Assembly (NCBI GenBank): GCA_951802195.1 | Contig: OX637620.1 | Span: 558,001 to 622,000 of the forward strand | Source of the DNA: Tausonia pullulans | Taxonomy: Eukaryota; Basidiomycota; Tremellomycetes; Cystofilobasidiales; Mrakiaceae | DNA length: 64,000 nucleotides | Direction of reading: 5' to 3' | Shown here: positions 46,083-57,551 of the stretch, one piece after another | Numbering within the stretch: the stretch's first letter is position 1 | Layout: every line of letters starts with the position of its first letter | Position numbers and translations under genes: made by a program | Notes under the pieces: model-generated | Told to the model about the DNA's origin: nothing | Database searches by the model: none | What the model saw: the letters and a program-made list of their open reading frames with translations, nothing else

Positions 46083-46621
46083 AAGCATTCTCGATATCAT
46101 GATTGAGCTTGAAGTCCGCGCGCAGTGGACAAGGCGTGGAGGCATTTTCAGTGCGCGTCGCCTGAGATGGCTGCCGCATGTTGCCTCGGCTAAGGGCGAC
46201 TTCGGGAACGTGCCCTTTGTTGCTCCTTCGTCAACCATCACTCAGGGCGGATATTGCTTGCTCCTCCATGCCCCTTTCAATGCCCTGTCCATCCATCTGT
46301 CCCGATGCCTCAACTTCCTTTCTCAGAGTTTTCTTTCGGTTGATCGGATGACGAAGTGAATGTGATCCCCTCTTTCGTTTCGCGCTTTTTGATCCGTCTC
46401 CGCTCCTTTCAAGGCCCCTTTTCTCTTGCTCCTCCCGTCCGCCGTCGGGCCATCCTGTGTGCTTCCAGACCCAAGCTCCCTCGGTTTGGATCTCGAGGTC
46501 CGTCCGCCGACGCTTTGTTCTTTCCCCCAGCTGGCCTCATTTTGCCTCTCCGCCGTCAAGGAGATGAGCCCCGCATGATGCCTGTCACCATGAGTTCATA
46601 GTCCTGGACCCTCCCTTTCGA
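46083..46621. other. Intergenic region ATE1 / GT25, no gene seen
   Basis: 3' flank of ATE1 and a CT-rich promoter region for the next gene. Frames open here are short and lack any known domain. Confidence 0.45.
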
Positions 46622-48347
46622 ATGTCTACCTTCACTTCAACGACCTCTCCCCTGCATCTCCCCTCGCTCCCAGCTCGCTCGCCCCTACGTAGGATGGTCC
46701 GCCTCTCGCTCCCCCTAGCGTCCGTTGGCGTCCTCTGCATGTTCGCCTTCGTGTTTTACCTCTCCGGCGCCGACCTTGACGCTGCCGCGGCGCACGCCTC
46801 GGCTTCGTCGCTCCTCGGCTATCGACTTGAAACGCCGTCGTCCTCCACCCTCTCGACCCAACGCGATGCCCTCCGCCTCGCTACTGACGACGTCGACGAA
46901 TCGTTGCTCGCGTTCTCCCACATCTACGTCATCAACCTTGCCCGTCGCAAGGACCGTCGCATGCACATGACGGGCCTCGCCCGCGCACTCGGCGTTGAGA
47001 TGACCTTCGTCGACGCCATCACGACGGAGAACCCGGCCGTACCGTTCATCCTCGACCGGCTGCTCGAGGATCAGATCCGCGCTGAGAAAGAAGGCGGGCC
47101 CGAGAGGCTCGCGGACCTCGAGCCGACTCGAGAGTGGCCTGGGGGTAGGACCTGGAGGGAGTTCGCGCTGCTCGCGCTGTCGGACAACCCACCGAAATAC
47201 CCTCCATCTGAGGCGTCGAGGAGCAGCGAGCAGGAGCAACAGGTAAAACTCGAGTACCCAGCTCAACACTGGGGGGAGCCGGCGAAGATCGAGGACCATT
47301 GGGGCCCGACAGCGTGCTACCTGTCGCACCTGAAGGCTTGGAGCCTGTCCGCTGCGAACAACGACTCAACGGCGCTATTCTTGGAGGACGATGTGGACGT
47401 GGAATTCGATGTGGGTTGCTCTCTTTCTCGCTGTCTGAAGGAATTGAGGTGGGCTGACTTGTCCGTCTCCTCATTCCCCAGCTCATGATGATCTGGCGGT
47501 CCATCAGCCGCGCCCTCTACCGTCATCGACGTAACGCCTGGCACTTCATCTTCCTCGGCTGGTCGTGGTCGGCTGAGCAGTACCATAAGCCGACGTTCCA
47601 TCCGCTCCTCCGAAAGGCGACGAGCCCATCCGGTACCCACGCGTACGTGATGAGCCAGATGGGAGTCGAGCGCGCCCGGTCGAGCCTCATGGCGCTCGAC
47701 ACGCTCTTTCAGCGGCCAATCGACGTGAGTCCTACTCTTTCCAGATCTCGATCTATGAATAGCGAGGAACCCACGACGCCCCCGTTCTGGAAACCTGACT
47801 CGACCTATCCGTCTGTTCGGTCCTATCTGTCTTGTCTGTCTGTCACCTCACCTCACCCAATTTCAGCAAGACATCCCCAAAGGCCTCATGCCCACTCCAG
47901 GCTTCGAGTTCTTTTCCGTCGTCCCCCCACTCGTTGTCGCAGGAACCATGGACCTAGGAACCGATATCGGCGGAATCGGAGGGACGCTCTGGGGAGGGGT
48001 AAGTGCAGTTCGCCACATGTCTCTTTCCCTCCGGCGCACCATTACACCACGCAGCTCCCGCCCAATCCCTCCCTTTTCCCTTCTCCTTTCGTCTCCCTTT
48101 TTTTCGACGAGAACATGGTTGACTGACTGACTGACTGGCGGACTTTTTCTCGCACAAACCCACCATCCAACAACCCTTCTCTCACACTTCGATGACATCG
48201 CAGCTTCTCGGCGATTCGGCCCTCTCTCGCGTCCGCGCCGCCGAAGTTGCCGCTGCCGTCGCGGCCGGGGAGCCCGCGCCTCCCCCAGCGCACGAGTTGA
48301 CGGAGGAGGAGGCCAGCCAGATGATGGCGGTCAAGGCTGGGTTCTAG
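46622..48347 (+). CDS. Glycosyltransferase family 25 protein, type II membrane
   Basis: Probable Golgi or ER glycosyltransferase of the GT25 family (beta-galactosyl/glucosyl transferases such as the collagen and LPS enzymes). The start at 46622 (MSTFTSTTSPLHLPS) gives a cytosolic tail, one membrane anchor (LASVGVLCMFAFVFYLSG, about residues 33-50) and a stem. The catalytic domain opens with HIYVINLARRKDRRMHM, the family's hallmark, then VEMTFVDAITTENPAV. It continues with HWGPTACYLSHLKAWSLSA and ALFLEDDVDVEFDL, where DDVD is the metal-binding motif. It closes with WHFIFLGWSWSAEQYHK and GTHAYVMSQMGVERA. The C-terminal tail is Ala/Pro/Glu-rich, and TAG ends at 48347. There are four or five exons. 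The acceptor is unknown. It ends 236 bases from the convergent SNX41 stop. Confidence 0.82.
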
Positions 48348-48583
48348 AGATGGGCGCGCGCCCCCGTGCTTTGTTGGATCTGAGTGTCGTGTGTGGGCTG
48401 TGGTCTGTTCGCGTTTGCTTTTTTGGGCAGTGTACATTCATTTTGTAGTTTCTCATCTCTTGTTCATGGACATTGATTTCGAAGGTGGTGAATGCGACTC
48501 AGAGGTTGGAGTAACGGAGATGAGAGACGATAGAAGCGGAACGGAGAGCAGGAAAAAAAAGGGTTCAAGATAATTAGAGGGAA

Positions 48584-51142
48584 TCACTCGGCGAGCGGGT
48601 TCGACGACCTCAGACTGCCACTCCGCTCCCTCCCACCGTGTCCATCACCGCTCTCGTTGCCGGACACCAAGGGCTGCCTTTCCGTGGGCGCTGCTGTTGC
48701 TCCGTTCGCCGGAGTCGAGCTGGAAGGCGCAGCGTTGGAGGTGGTGGCGGCAGCGGTGGCAGGCTTGTCGGTCGGAGGGTTAGCAGGGTGAGGTTCTGTG
48801 ATGGAGCGAAAAGGCCGCCCGCCTGTCAGTCGCGAGCAACAGACGTGAGAAAGGAAGACGTCGGCGCACCGATGGCATCAATGGCCGCCTTCGCCTCGAG
48901 CCACGCCTCAAGATTGTGCTTGCACCAGTCACGATGCGCCGTCGCGAGCGCGACGCCCATGCCGCGAACGTCGGCCACCTTCTGCCTTTGGAACCGATCG
49001 AGGTCGGCCTGGATCGTCTGGCTCGAGTATTTGAGGTCCCGGGCCACGAGTTGGAGAGCCTCCTCGAGCTGGGAGATGGTGTCTCGTGTCTTGGAGATAT
49101 TTGTTCGTCGTGTTTGCTCCGGGTCGACGTCAATCATGCCCGTGATGGAATGCGAGATCGCAGAGAGGAAGCCGTACCCGCCCCCACCTCCTCCGCCGAC
49201 TGCGGTAGAGGATGCTGTTCGACGAGGCGGAGGCAGGACGGACGAGGGGGCCGCCGATGGCGAGGAAGGTCCGCCTTCAGCCGTCAGCGATGCCGATCCT
49301 CCGTACCCGCCCCCACCGTCTGACTCCTCCTGCCTGCCTCCTGCCGCGCCCGAAGCCGAAGGCGACGAGAAAGCGGCAAGACTCCGCTCAATCCGCCTCG
49401 CTTCATCCTCGGCGTGCTCGAGCTGAGCGAGTTGAGCCCGCTTGCTAGCGAGCGTCTCCGCAGTGAGCTCGTACTGGAGATGCCGCTGGTGTCGGTAAAG
49501 GAGCAGCTTGCGGATGATCTGCCCAAAGTGGGCGTAGTCGGTGAGAGGCTCGGTCCAGGAGGCCTCCCATTGCTGGAGCTGCGCAAGCAAGGGAGGGAGA
49601 GGGATGATTAGCGTGTGAAGAAGAACAGTGCCCACGCACAAAGGAGCGAGGAGACGAACCAAATGCGTCGTAGAAAGGTAGGTGGCGTCCACAGCCTGAC
49701 CCACCCGCTCAATCGCGGCCGAGAGGGTTCCGGTCTCCGTGAGACTAAACCCGTTGAGCACCGCGCCGAGCTCGGCATAGTCGTTTGAATGCTCTGATGA
49801 AAGCGCGACTGAAGTCAGTCTGGCAAATCTCTCTATCCTACCTCTAGGGATAACTTGCCTCCCCATCGCTTCAGAACCCTTCTATTAACGCGCTCCATAC
49901 TCCCAGAGAGGTGGCTTTCGAACCGCCGGGTGAAAGCCTCGCTCTCGAGGAACCTCGTATCAGGCTCGCGCAAGGGCTGCCCGGCGGGCGGGACAGGAAG
50001 GGCCGCATATGCTGCAGCTGAGGTGGTGTCAGTCGGGTCATGGGCAGGCGCCTTGAGCGGGTTCTTTGGGAGGTGGGTGAGGGGCGGAGAGTGGAGGATC
50101 TCGCTCTGCGAAGATGAAGAGGGTCGCCGTGAGTCGGAGGACACCGAGGCAGTGACAGTTGACGGGCGACACCCGTCGACCGCAGGTCGAACGAGTTCCA
50201 AGGAAGCGAACGCACCCAAGAGACACCCCCGTCAAGGAACCTATGAAAGACGAGATCGTGCCCGAGAATCGGATGCTTCGCGATCCGGTTGAGGAACCCT
50301 TGGAGCATGCGCGTCCGACGCGCAACGAGCGAGGCGTCCTCGCGAGCCTTGGTCGGTCGGGCGGCGAACTCGGTAACGGACGTCTTGTCCGGGATGGGCG
50401 GGACGATAAGAGTTGGGTAAAGCTTGGCGAGAGAGGCTCGGAGGGATTCGAACTCAGAGTAACGACGACGAGCCTCGATGGTCTGGGCAGAGAGGGTGAG
50501 CGTCAGTCCCAGAAGGCCCGCGCAGACCCAAGCAAGACGGAAAGACTGACGCCAGTACGGATGACATAGACAATATAGGCGGACTTGGAGCCCTCGGTCG
50601 TCTTGTATGCGTCCGTGATCTGAGAACGGGTGGAGAGACAGACGTCGGTAAGCTCGGTGAGCTCGAAGCGGTCAGACCGCGGGCGCAGGTGGAAGGTCGA
50701 GGCGAGGTAGCGCCAATCTCCCTCTGTTCTGCTCTCCTGCAAGCGAGATGGAAGACGAGGACAAGACGGGACATCGAAGAAGCCAATAGCTCGAGATCGA
50801 ACGCACCTCGATCGTCCAGCCATCCTGAGCGAGATGGCGGGCGACACCCGAGAGGGGTTCTCCAGCCGCCCGCTCATTGTACGCCCGACGCGAGGTCGGG
50901 AGCTGGCTTGGCGGGGGAGGGCGCCGGTGACTCGGCTGCTGCTGATGAAGTGGGTTCTCCTGCTTTTGTTGCTGCTGCTCAGCATTGGGACCAGGCCCGG
51001 CGGTGGACGTCGAGGCCGAGGGGTCATCGTCGCCGTCAGAACTAGGGTGCTCGTCATGAGCGGGCTGGAAGGGCGAAGCGGCCCTTGGGGAGTCTGGCGC
51101 CGAGCCTGTGGCGAAGGGGTCGATTTCCATGGGGTCGGACAT
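48584..51142 (-). CDS. SNX41: Sorting nexin Snx41/Atg20-type (PX-BAR)
   Basis: Endosomal protein that binds PI3P and works with Snx4 in retrieval from endosomes and in selective autophagy. The start at 51142 (MSDPMEIDPFATGSAP) leads into a disordered Gln/Pro-rich region of over 100 residues. The PX domain has ITDAYKTTEGSKSAYIVYVI, TIEARRRYSEFESLRASLAK, LYPTLIVPPIPDKTSV and RRTRMLQGFLNRIAKHPIL, with the PI3P-contacting Arg in RRYSEF. Then comes HSPPLTHLPKNPLKAP, a segment characteristic of the Snx41/Atg20 group. The BAR part (LLYRHQRHLQYELTAETLAS onward) is split by a Gly/Ser-rich insertion at about 49150-49400. The C-terminus is Ser/Thr/Pro-rich and ends with SSNPLAE before TGA at 48584. There are about nine exons. 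Confidence 0.85.
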
Positions 51143-51284
51143 GGGGAGACAGAGGAATGGGAGGAAGAAGTGGTGGTTGGCGATTGAGCTGTGTCTCTCA
51201 GTCTGTCGGGACGAGGCCCGGCCGTCGCCGTCAACTGGTTTCGCTCCCTTCTCCCCCGTCTCCCTCTCAACCGTCATCATCACC
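51143..51284. promoter_or_regulatory. Very short bidirectional promoter SNX41 / TRAPPC12
   Basis: Only 142 bases lie between the divergent ATG codons of two membrane-traffic genes. No TATA box is evident. The TRAPPC12 side is CT-rich. Confidence 0.55.
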
Positions 51285-53571
51285 ATGGGTGACCCGCTCT
51301 CGACGCCAGCTCAGACTGCTCAGGACACAGGACCTCTAGCTCCGCTGCAGCCGGTCACTCAAACGAGATCAGACCGCTCCTACTCGGTCTCGGCCACCGC
51401 CACCTTCCCCGCTGCCGACTACAGTCGGCCTCCCTCGATCCAGCTGGACGCTTCCTCGCTCGTCAACCCCGCCGCTGCTGCTGACAATAGTGGAACAGAT
51501 CCGTTCGATCTCTCGGATGAGCTTGGTGGGGAAGACGATGAAGACGATACTGCCTCGAGACGAACAGGCCGCTCTACGGGTCGCAGCACGCCCACGACGC
51601 GTTCGTCGATACCAACCCCTCCCCCTTCTCGAATGTCGTCTATCGCCCCCTCGCCGAGAACCCACACCCCGGTGACGACCCAGCATTTCCAGATGAGCAG
51701 CTCTTCCAGCCCGCGAAGCCACTCGCGGGTGCCCAGTCCCGTCCGTGCCGCACAGTCGATGCGCCATCACCCCTCCTCGAACAATACGCGCTCCGCCCCC
51801 GGTTCGCGCTCGATTTCCCCCTCGCAAGGAGGAGCTACAGGCGAGCACCCGCTGGACTGGAAACGGTCGCCAACGCTCCCTGTGCTGGCTCCGACGCTCA
51901 TTCAACCGGGCATGTTTGTCGCGCTTCCCCAAGTTAGTTTGAGGAGGAATGCGCACGCGATCTGTCAATCTGACTGACAGACCCTGTGCCACAGACGGAC
52001 GCTCTCGCACCTCTCGTGGCTCGTCTTCTTCCTCCCGAGGAGCGACGTCCTTCAACTCCAATACCGTCTCCATCCTCCTCGTCTGGTGGCGTAACCGCTG
52101 CAGACCTTATTGCGGCAGGCCGGTGGCGCGCGCTGGCCCTTCTGGCCAGGGACGGCGTCGTCCGAGCGCACCCAGGCGATCTTCGTGGGATCCTCGAGGT
52201 CCGCATTCCGTTCCATCGTTTCCTTTTCTCCTCGGGTCCGTCTCTGAGGGGTTCCTCTCTCCCTTCAGCTTTACCATCTCCGTCACCTCGCGCTCGATGC
52301 CCTTCGACTCGTCGTGCACTCGGCGCACGAACTTCGACTTCTCTCACGAGCGCTGTCCCACCTCTCCCCTCACGTTCGATCTGCCATCTTCCCCTCGCCA
52401 TCCTCAGAAGAAACAGAGGAAGTCCTCCCCTTCGGATTGGAGCTTCAGCTCGCTCGAGCAGAGGGAGGCATCGATGGAGTTGCAGCGCTCGTCCGGCGAT
52501 GTCGCCTGCGGGCGCGTCGGGCGGCAAGCGATGCAGGACGCAACAAGTGGAGGGAGAGGGCTAGGAGAGTGGGTGTCGTCTTGGCAGGGATGCTCTTTGA
52601 TGCTGGGGTGCGTTGGTGGTTCGGTCCCTCTGGTCGTTCGAAGGGGACGCACGAGTACTGATTCGTTTCTAAATTCTCTTCAGGACTCTGTTGCAGCCCA
52701 GACCCTACTTGCACCCCTCCTGTCATGTTCTTCCTCCCCATCTTCATCGGCTCTTGACGCCGTGACTCTCGCAACAGCCCATCGTCTTGCTCTCGCGACA
52801 GGGGATCTTGCCCTCGCCCAGTCGCTCCTCTCCCGCCTCTCCGCCTTCGTCGACAATTCATCTCAGCCGCAGAGGGAGCTCGTTCACGGCGAGCGTAATC
52901 TTTTTCGGTTTGCAGTCGGCGAGGTCGTTGCCCCATCGCCGGTACAGCTGACGAGCGAAGGGGGCGGGGACCAGGCCGCCGTCGCTGTAGCCGAGGATAC
53001 GTCGAAGATCGGTGGAGAAGAGGAGGAGGGTAGAAATATTGTCAGGGCCAATGCCAAGGCAGTGGCACTCGTTTACGGCGGTGGGGGTCGAGATGGCAAG
53101 CTCGAAGAGGTAAATTTGAGAGAACGTGATGTTCGCGTTTCACAACCCTTCATTTTGATAATGCCCTGCGAACAACAGGCCATTAAAACGCTTGAGGAGC
53201 TCCTCCCTCCCATCCCCTCATCATCATCATCAAACGCCGGCGTTCCTCCATCAGCCGCCTCGGCAGCCGCTGCCGCTCTCTCCGAACCGATCTTGTTCAA
53301 CCTCGTCCGTCCCTCCGCCCCTCGCTTAGCCCTTTTCCACGCTCCGACCACTGACCATCAACATTCTCCCTCAGGCCACGCTATACGAACTTCGCCATGG
53401 CCCCGCCGAGGCGCACGCTCGCAAAATCGCACTTCTGCGCCGGATCATCGTCTTGAGCGGCGGAGAGGGTTTGAGGGTGCGTGCATGGTCAACATCTCGC
53501 TTCCACTCATGTAACATTATGCTGACCCTTACTCGACCCCCTGGTAGCCCGCATGCCTCAAGTTGGCCTGA
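51285..53571 (+). CDS. TRAPPC12: TRAPP complex subunit 12 homologue
   Basis: Tethering complex subunit with TPR-like helical repeats, acting in ER-Golgi and endosomal traffic. The start at 51285 (MGDPLSTPAQTAQDTG) is followed by about 200 disordered residues rich in Ser, Pro, Arg and acidic patches (DELGGEDDEDDTAS). The conserved part begins with LVARLLPPEERRP, then VTAADLIAAGRWRALALLAR, HELRLLSRALSHLSPHVRSA, LPFGLELQLARAEG, LAGMLFDAGDSVAAQTLLAP and VTLATAHRLALATGDLALAQ. The last blocks are EAIKTLEELLPPIP and the hallmark end ILFNLATLYELRHGPAEAHA with RPACLKLA. In vertebrate TRAPPC12 the end reads likewise (LFNLATLYEL ... CLKLA). TGA ends at 53571. There are six or so exons. Confidence 0.88.
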
Positions 53572-53884
53572 AAGGACCTCAACAGTCCAAGGGCGAATGA
53601 TATGGTCGCAATTTGGTTTCAGTTGGACTGGTCAGCTGATTATCATGGATTTGGCGGAGAACCGTAGTACATATGAATCGCTGAGAAAAGGAAGGAATCA
53701 GGTTCGACCTGTGGCGTTGAGTGATAGACAGTGAAAGAAAGAGACAGCACAGAGAGGGAGACAGGTTGACGGCTGGCTGCCTAAAGGGGTCCATCCGCAA
53801 CGCGCTCTCCCTCTTCCTCCTTCCTCCTACTTGCTCGTCTCTTCCCAACCATCAACCCACCTCCTTCTCTCCTGCGCACACATC
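53572..53884. other. Intergenic region, no gene seen
   Basis: 3' flank of TRAPPC12 and a CT-rich promoter or leader of the next small gene. Nothing else is recognised. Confidence 0.5.
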
Positions 53885-54564
53885 ATGTCAGGATCACCCC
53901 GATTCAAATGGGGCGCCTTCACTATCACCATGATCGGCCGTGCGTCCGCCCTTTCTCTCTCGGACTCGACGCATTCGAGATCCCTTCACTCCCTTTCGCT
54001 GATCTCGTCGAGGTGCGGCTGGTCTCACCAACGCCGCCCATAGTCACCGGCCTCGCCTGGATGGTCGAATCGCGTTCGTCATAAACCCTCTTTGACCAGA
54101 GGGCGTCAGTTGCTGATCGATCATTGGTCCTGTCGTTGCGCATGACGTCTGTCTCCTTCCTTCCTCTCTTTCAGTCTCGACACCCGATCCGGACAAGTTC
54201 TATCAGGTGCGGCGGTCTACTTCAATGCTTGATCATATTTATTTCATTTGACGTTTGCCTGTTCAGTCCCTTTCCCCGGAGCTGAAAGCCAAAGTGGCCA
54301 AAAACCAAGCCGAGATCGAGGCGCGTAAGCCCGAGAACGTCGCGGCCAGGAAGGCGGTCCGTCGCTCTCGCTCTCTCTCCTTATGTTCAAGTTGAATCTG
54401 TTTGACGCTGGCCTTTCATGTGTTCGCTACTCTAGGCGGCAGAGGCTGGTCCTGGTGCACAGATTATCTGGGCCGAGGGCCAGAGTCAAGTCGTCGCACC
54501 AGGAGGACGCGCGGCGACCGGCGACCTTCCTGCATACACTGGCCGGTCTGGGCTTTGGAAGTAG
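53885..54564 (+). CDS. Small probable mitochondrial membrane protein (assembly-factor-like)
   Basis: Four short exons give about 100 residues. ATG 53885 starts MSGSPRFKWGAFTITMIG, a basic segment with a short hydrophobic stretch. Next come LSTPDPDKFYQ, SLSPELKAKVAKNQAEIEAR, and AAEAGPGAQIIWAEGQSQVV, with the end TGRSGLWK at TAG 54562-54564. A short N-terminal anchor, then T-P-D/T-x-D/E-K/Q-x-Y and LSPEL, is the pattern of Cbp4-like factors for the bc1 complex, and similar arrangements occur in cytochrome oxidase assembly proteins. I consider Cbp4-like the best guess but not proven. The exons have good GTGCGT/GTGCGG donors and TTCAG/CTAG acceptors, so the gene itself is credible. Confidence 0.55.
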
Positions 54565-55172
54565 GAATATCTTGAAGCGCTGGAAGGGGGGTGACTTGTT
54601 GTACTGATTCGCACGAAGGGAGGATGGAAGTGGGTGGGTGGAAGAGACTCTGTATTTCTGTCTAGATGCTCCGTTTTGGCTCTAACAGCCGCGTCGCTTG
54701 TGAGACATGAATCCCTCAAAGAGGCAGAGGAGAGAGACTAAGCATGGTATCGGGTAAGGTTCTTCATCTGTGTGCAGTGATGATGCCTGAGTGTGGTATG
54801 CGGTCAATACCTCGCCATTTCCCAGATGGCGCGAGATTGAGGTGTCCGCAGCATCCATCACTCATTCTCAGCTGTGACGAGGCTCAGTCTATCCGAAGGC
54901 CGAAGAGTTCATCGCTCTACGACTGCCACCACACCAATCTTTTTCTCTTGTTATGTCACATCCTGCTTTGTTTTCTGGGCGTCTCGGCCTCTAAACGTGA
55001 TGGGCGGCTGTCGGGACAACTTCGGCGCGGCCGGCCCCTTGTGAGCGGTTGCGGGTGGCTATTGACCGAAGTAGGAGGGAGACATCAGTCAGATCCCGGT
55101 CCTCCTTCTTTACCCAAACCTCCAGGACTCTCCATCTCTTTTCCCTATCTTGCTCTTATATACCAACAAAAC
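54565..55172. other. Upstream region of the G6PD-family gene
   Basis: 608 bases with no conserved coding signal. The last 100 are CT-rich with TATATACC at about 55158-55165, a possible core promoter element close to the start codon. Confidence 0.45.
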
Positions 55173-57308
55173 ATGCCGTCCCCCTACGAGGAGCTGAAGC
55201 AGGATCTCATCCTCACGGGTCAGCAGCAGCGCGCAGGCTTTCCTCCTCGGCTTGCCTCTCCCTTTTCAGTTCGACGCATCCTCTAACGGCACCTTCGCTC
55301 TTTCTCAGTCTTTGGAGCGTCTGGAGACCTCGCCCACAAGGCTGTCGTCCCGGCCATCTACGAGCTGTGGGTCGCAGGCCACGTCCCAGAGGGTGAGTAG
55401 CGAGCAGATGAAGTCTCTCAACCCCGGCCGGCTCTCCTCGCCGGCTAGGCCCCACCTCATCCTCGTCGTGTATTGTCAACGACGGCGCCGGGTCAATAGT
55501 CCGCTCATGCGCCCTTTCCTATCGACAATTTTCCTCTTCTTCGCTCGGCTAGATATCGAGGTCTTTGGCTTCACGCGTTCCCACCTGTCGGAGAAGGAAC
55601 TCCTTGATCTTCTCGTCCGACGGCTCGTCCATGCCGAGGGCACCCATGACTCGGTTCCTGCATCGAGCCATGACCGTGTACCCGAATTTATGAAGCGAAT
55701 GCGGTACATTATCGACCATGGCGAGGGGGAAGCGCCATACGAGCACTGGCAGAAGGAGGTGCGCGTGTGCGTTCATTCGATATGGAGTGTCGTTGTCGCT
55801 GACTTTTCTTGTTCCTTTCGGTATACCCCGGTTCGATTGCCTGTCTCTTTATCGTGAAGATCGCTGAGATTGAGAAGACTAAGTTCGATGGCCGCTCTTC
55901 GAACCGGATCACATTCCTCGCCATCCCCCCACAAGCGTTCTCGACCGTCTCGCCACTCGTCAAAAAGTACGGTTACTCGGCGAAGGGCGCCAACCGGGTC
56001 ATTATCGAGAAACCCTGGGGTCACGACTCGGACAGCGCTGTCAAGCTTATTGAGCGGATCCGTGCCGACTGGGACGAAGAGGAGGTTTACGCAGTTGACC
56101 ACCTTCTTGCCGCCGATATGGTCCGCAACATCATACCCATCCGGTTCGGCAACTCGTGGGTCGAGCCCTTGCTCAACCGGGACAATGTCGCGAGCATCAC
56201 CTGCTCGTTTGCTGAGCACTTTGGCGTGGAGGGTCGTGGATCTTTCTTGTGGGTGTCAAGCTACTACCTATCCCTCTCTCTCTGCCTAACCGACATGTTC
56301 TGTCGCCAGCGATATCACGGGCATCGTCCGCGACGTCTGCCAGAACCGTTCGTATCTCATGTCTTTCTCCGTCCTTTTCATATACAACTGACGACTTCCC
56401 TGTTCCAGACGTCCTCCAGGGTCTCTGCCTCCTTACCATGGACGCCCCAGCCTCTCTCGCCGGCGAAGACATCCGCGACGCCAAGATGAAGCTCGTCTCA
56501 GCCATGCCTCCTGTTCGGCCAGAAGACGTCATCATCGGTCAGTTTACCGACTCACTCGATGGCTCCAAGAAAGGTTACACCTCGGAGCCGGGCGTCAAGG
56601 AGGACTCGAGGACGGAGACGTGGACCGAGTTCGTTTGCTACATCGACAATGATCGCTGGAGGGGCGTCCCCATATTGTTCCGCGCCGGCAAAGCTATCGA
56701 GGAATGGGATGTGAGTTTCGAGGCCAACATGGCCCTAGTTTCTCCTCTGTTCTGATCCATTTCTCCACTTAGGTCTCCTACATCGTCAACTTTAAGCCTC
56801 CTAAGGCCAACCTGTTCCCCAACGCTGAGCCAACATCGCTCTTCATCAAGCTCGGCCCGACGCCCGCAGGCTTGCACCTCAAGACAAACCTGCTCCAGCG
56901 CCAGCTCATTGACTTTGAGCTCCAGAGCGTTGACCTCAATTGGAGCGTTCCGGACTTGGGTGGAGCGATGTTTGTCGAGGCGTACGAAAAGGTGAGCAAG
57001 AGAACTGGCGACGTGAAGAGAGCTTGTGATTTGACACGCCCATCTTCAGATCTGGCGTTGGGTCGTGAAGGGGAACCACGCTGGCTTTGTCCGCGAGGAC
57101 GAGCTCCTTGAGTCCTGGCGAATCTTTACGCCGTGAGTTGCTAGAAGGTATGTGCCTGTGTTGCCTTGCTGATTATCCACTTCAAAGGATGCTGCGTTGG
57201 ATTGAAAGTGCCGAAGCGCCAAAGTTGCATAAATACCCCTACGGAAGCAAGGGTCCCGAGGCGCGCATCGAGTTTGAGAAGCGGTTCGGGATCTTGAACT
57301 ATCTTTGA
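55173..57308 (+). CDS. Glucose-6-phosphate dehydrogenase family protein with altered active site
   Basis: NADP-dependent sugar dehydrogenase fold, about 500 residues over nine or so exons. The start at 55173 gives MPSPYEELKQDLILT, then the nucleotide fingerprint VFGASGDLAHKAVVPAIYEL. RVIIEKPWGHD keeps the catalytic Lys of EKP. At 56097-56117 the family signature DHYLGKE reads DHLLAAD, so the His stays but the Tyr and Lys that hold the substrate phosphate are replaced. The rest is well conserved: RFGNSWVEPLLNRDNVASI, FAEHFGVEGRG, ITGIVRDVCQN with the following His (catalytic base), and ILFRAGKAIEEW, which keeps a second phosphate-side Lys. The C-terminus is HKYPYGSKGPEARIEFEKRF, close to the usual G6PD end. 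It is probably a paralogue of ZWF1 with changed substrate, possibly free glucose. Confidence 0.85.
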
Positions 57309-57551
57309 TTGGAAGAGTGCGACTTGTCTGTTTTGGGTTTCTCTTCTTTTTTTGTCAGAAATTTCGCTTGCGATCAATGAAAGGCTGAAAGGACGACCGA
57401 TGGTGGTCTTCTCCGAGAGCGGCTCTGTAGGAGCCTTGCGCCCCGACCCAGGGCGAAGTTTGACGGCTCCTTGCGCTTGCTGTCTCTTGCTCTCTCAACC
57501 ACCACCACTTGCTTGCGCTTGGTCGCTTCTCTCCCTTCTCCGTTCACCAGC

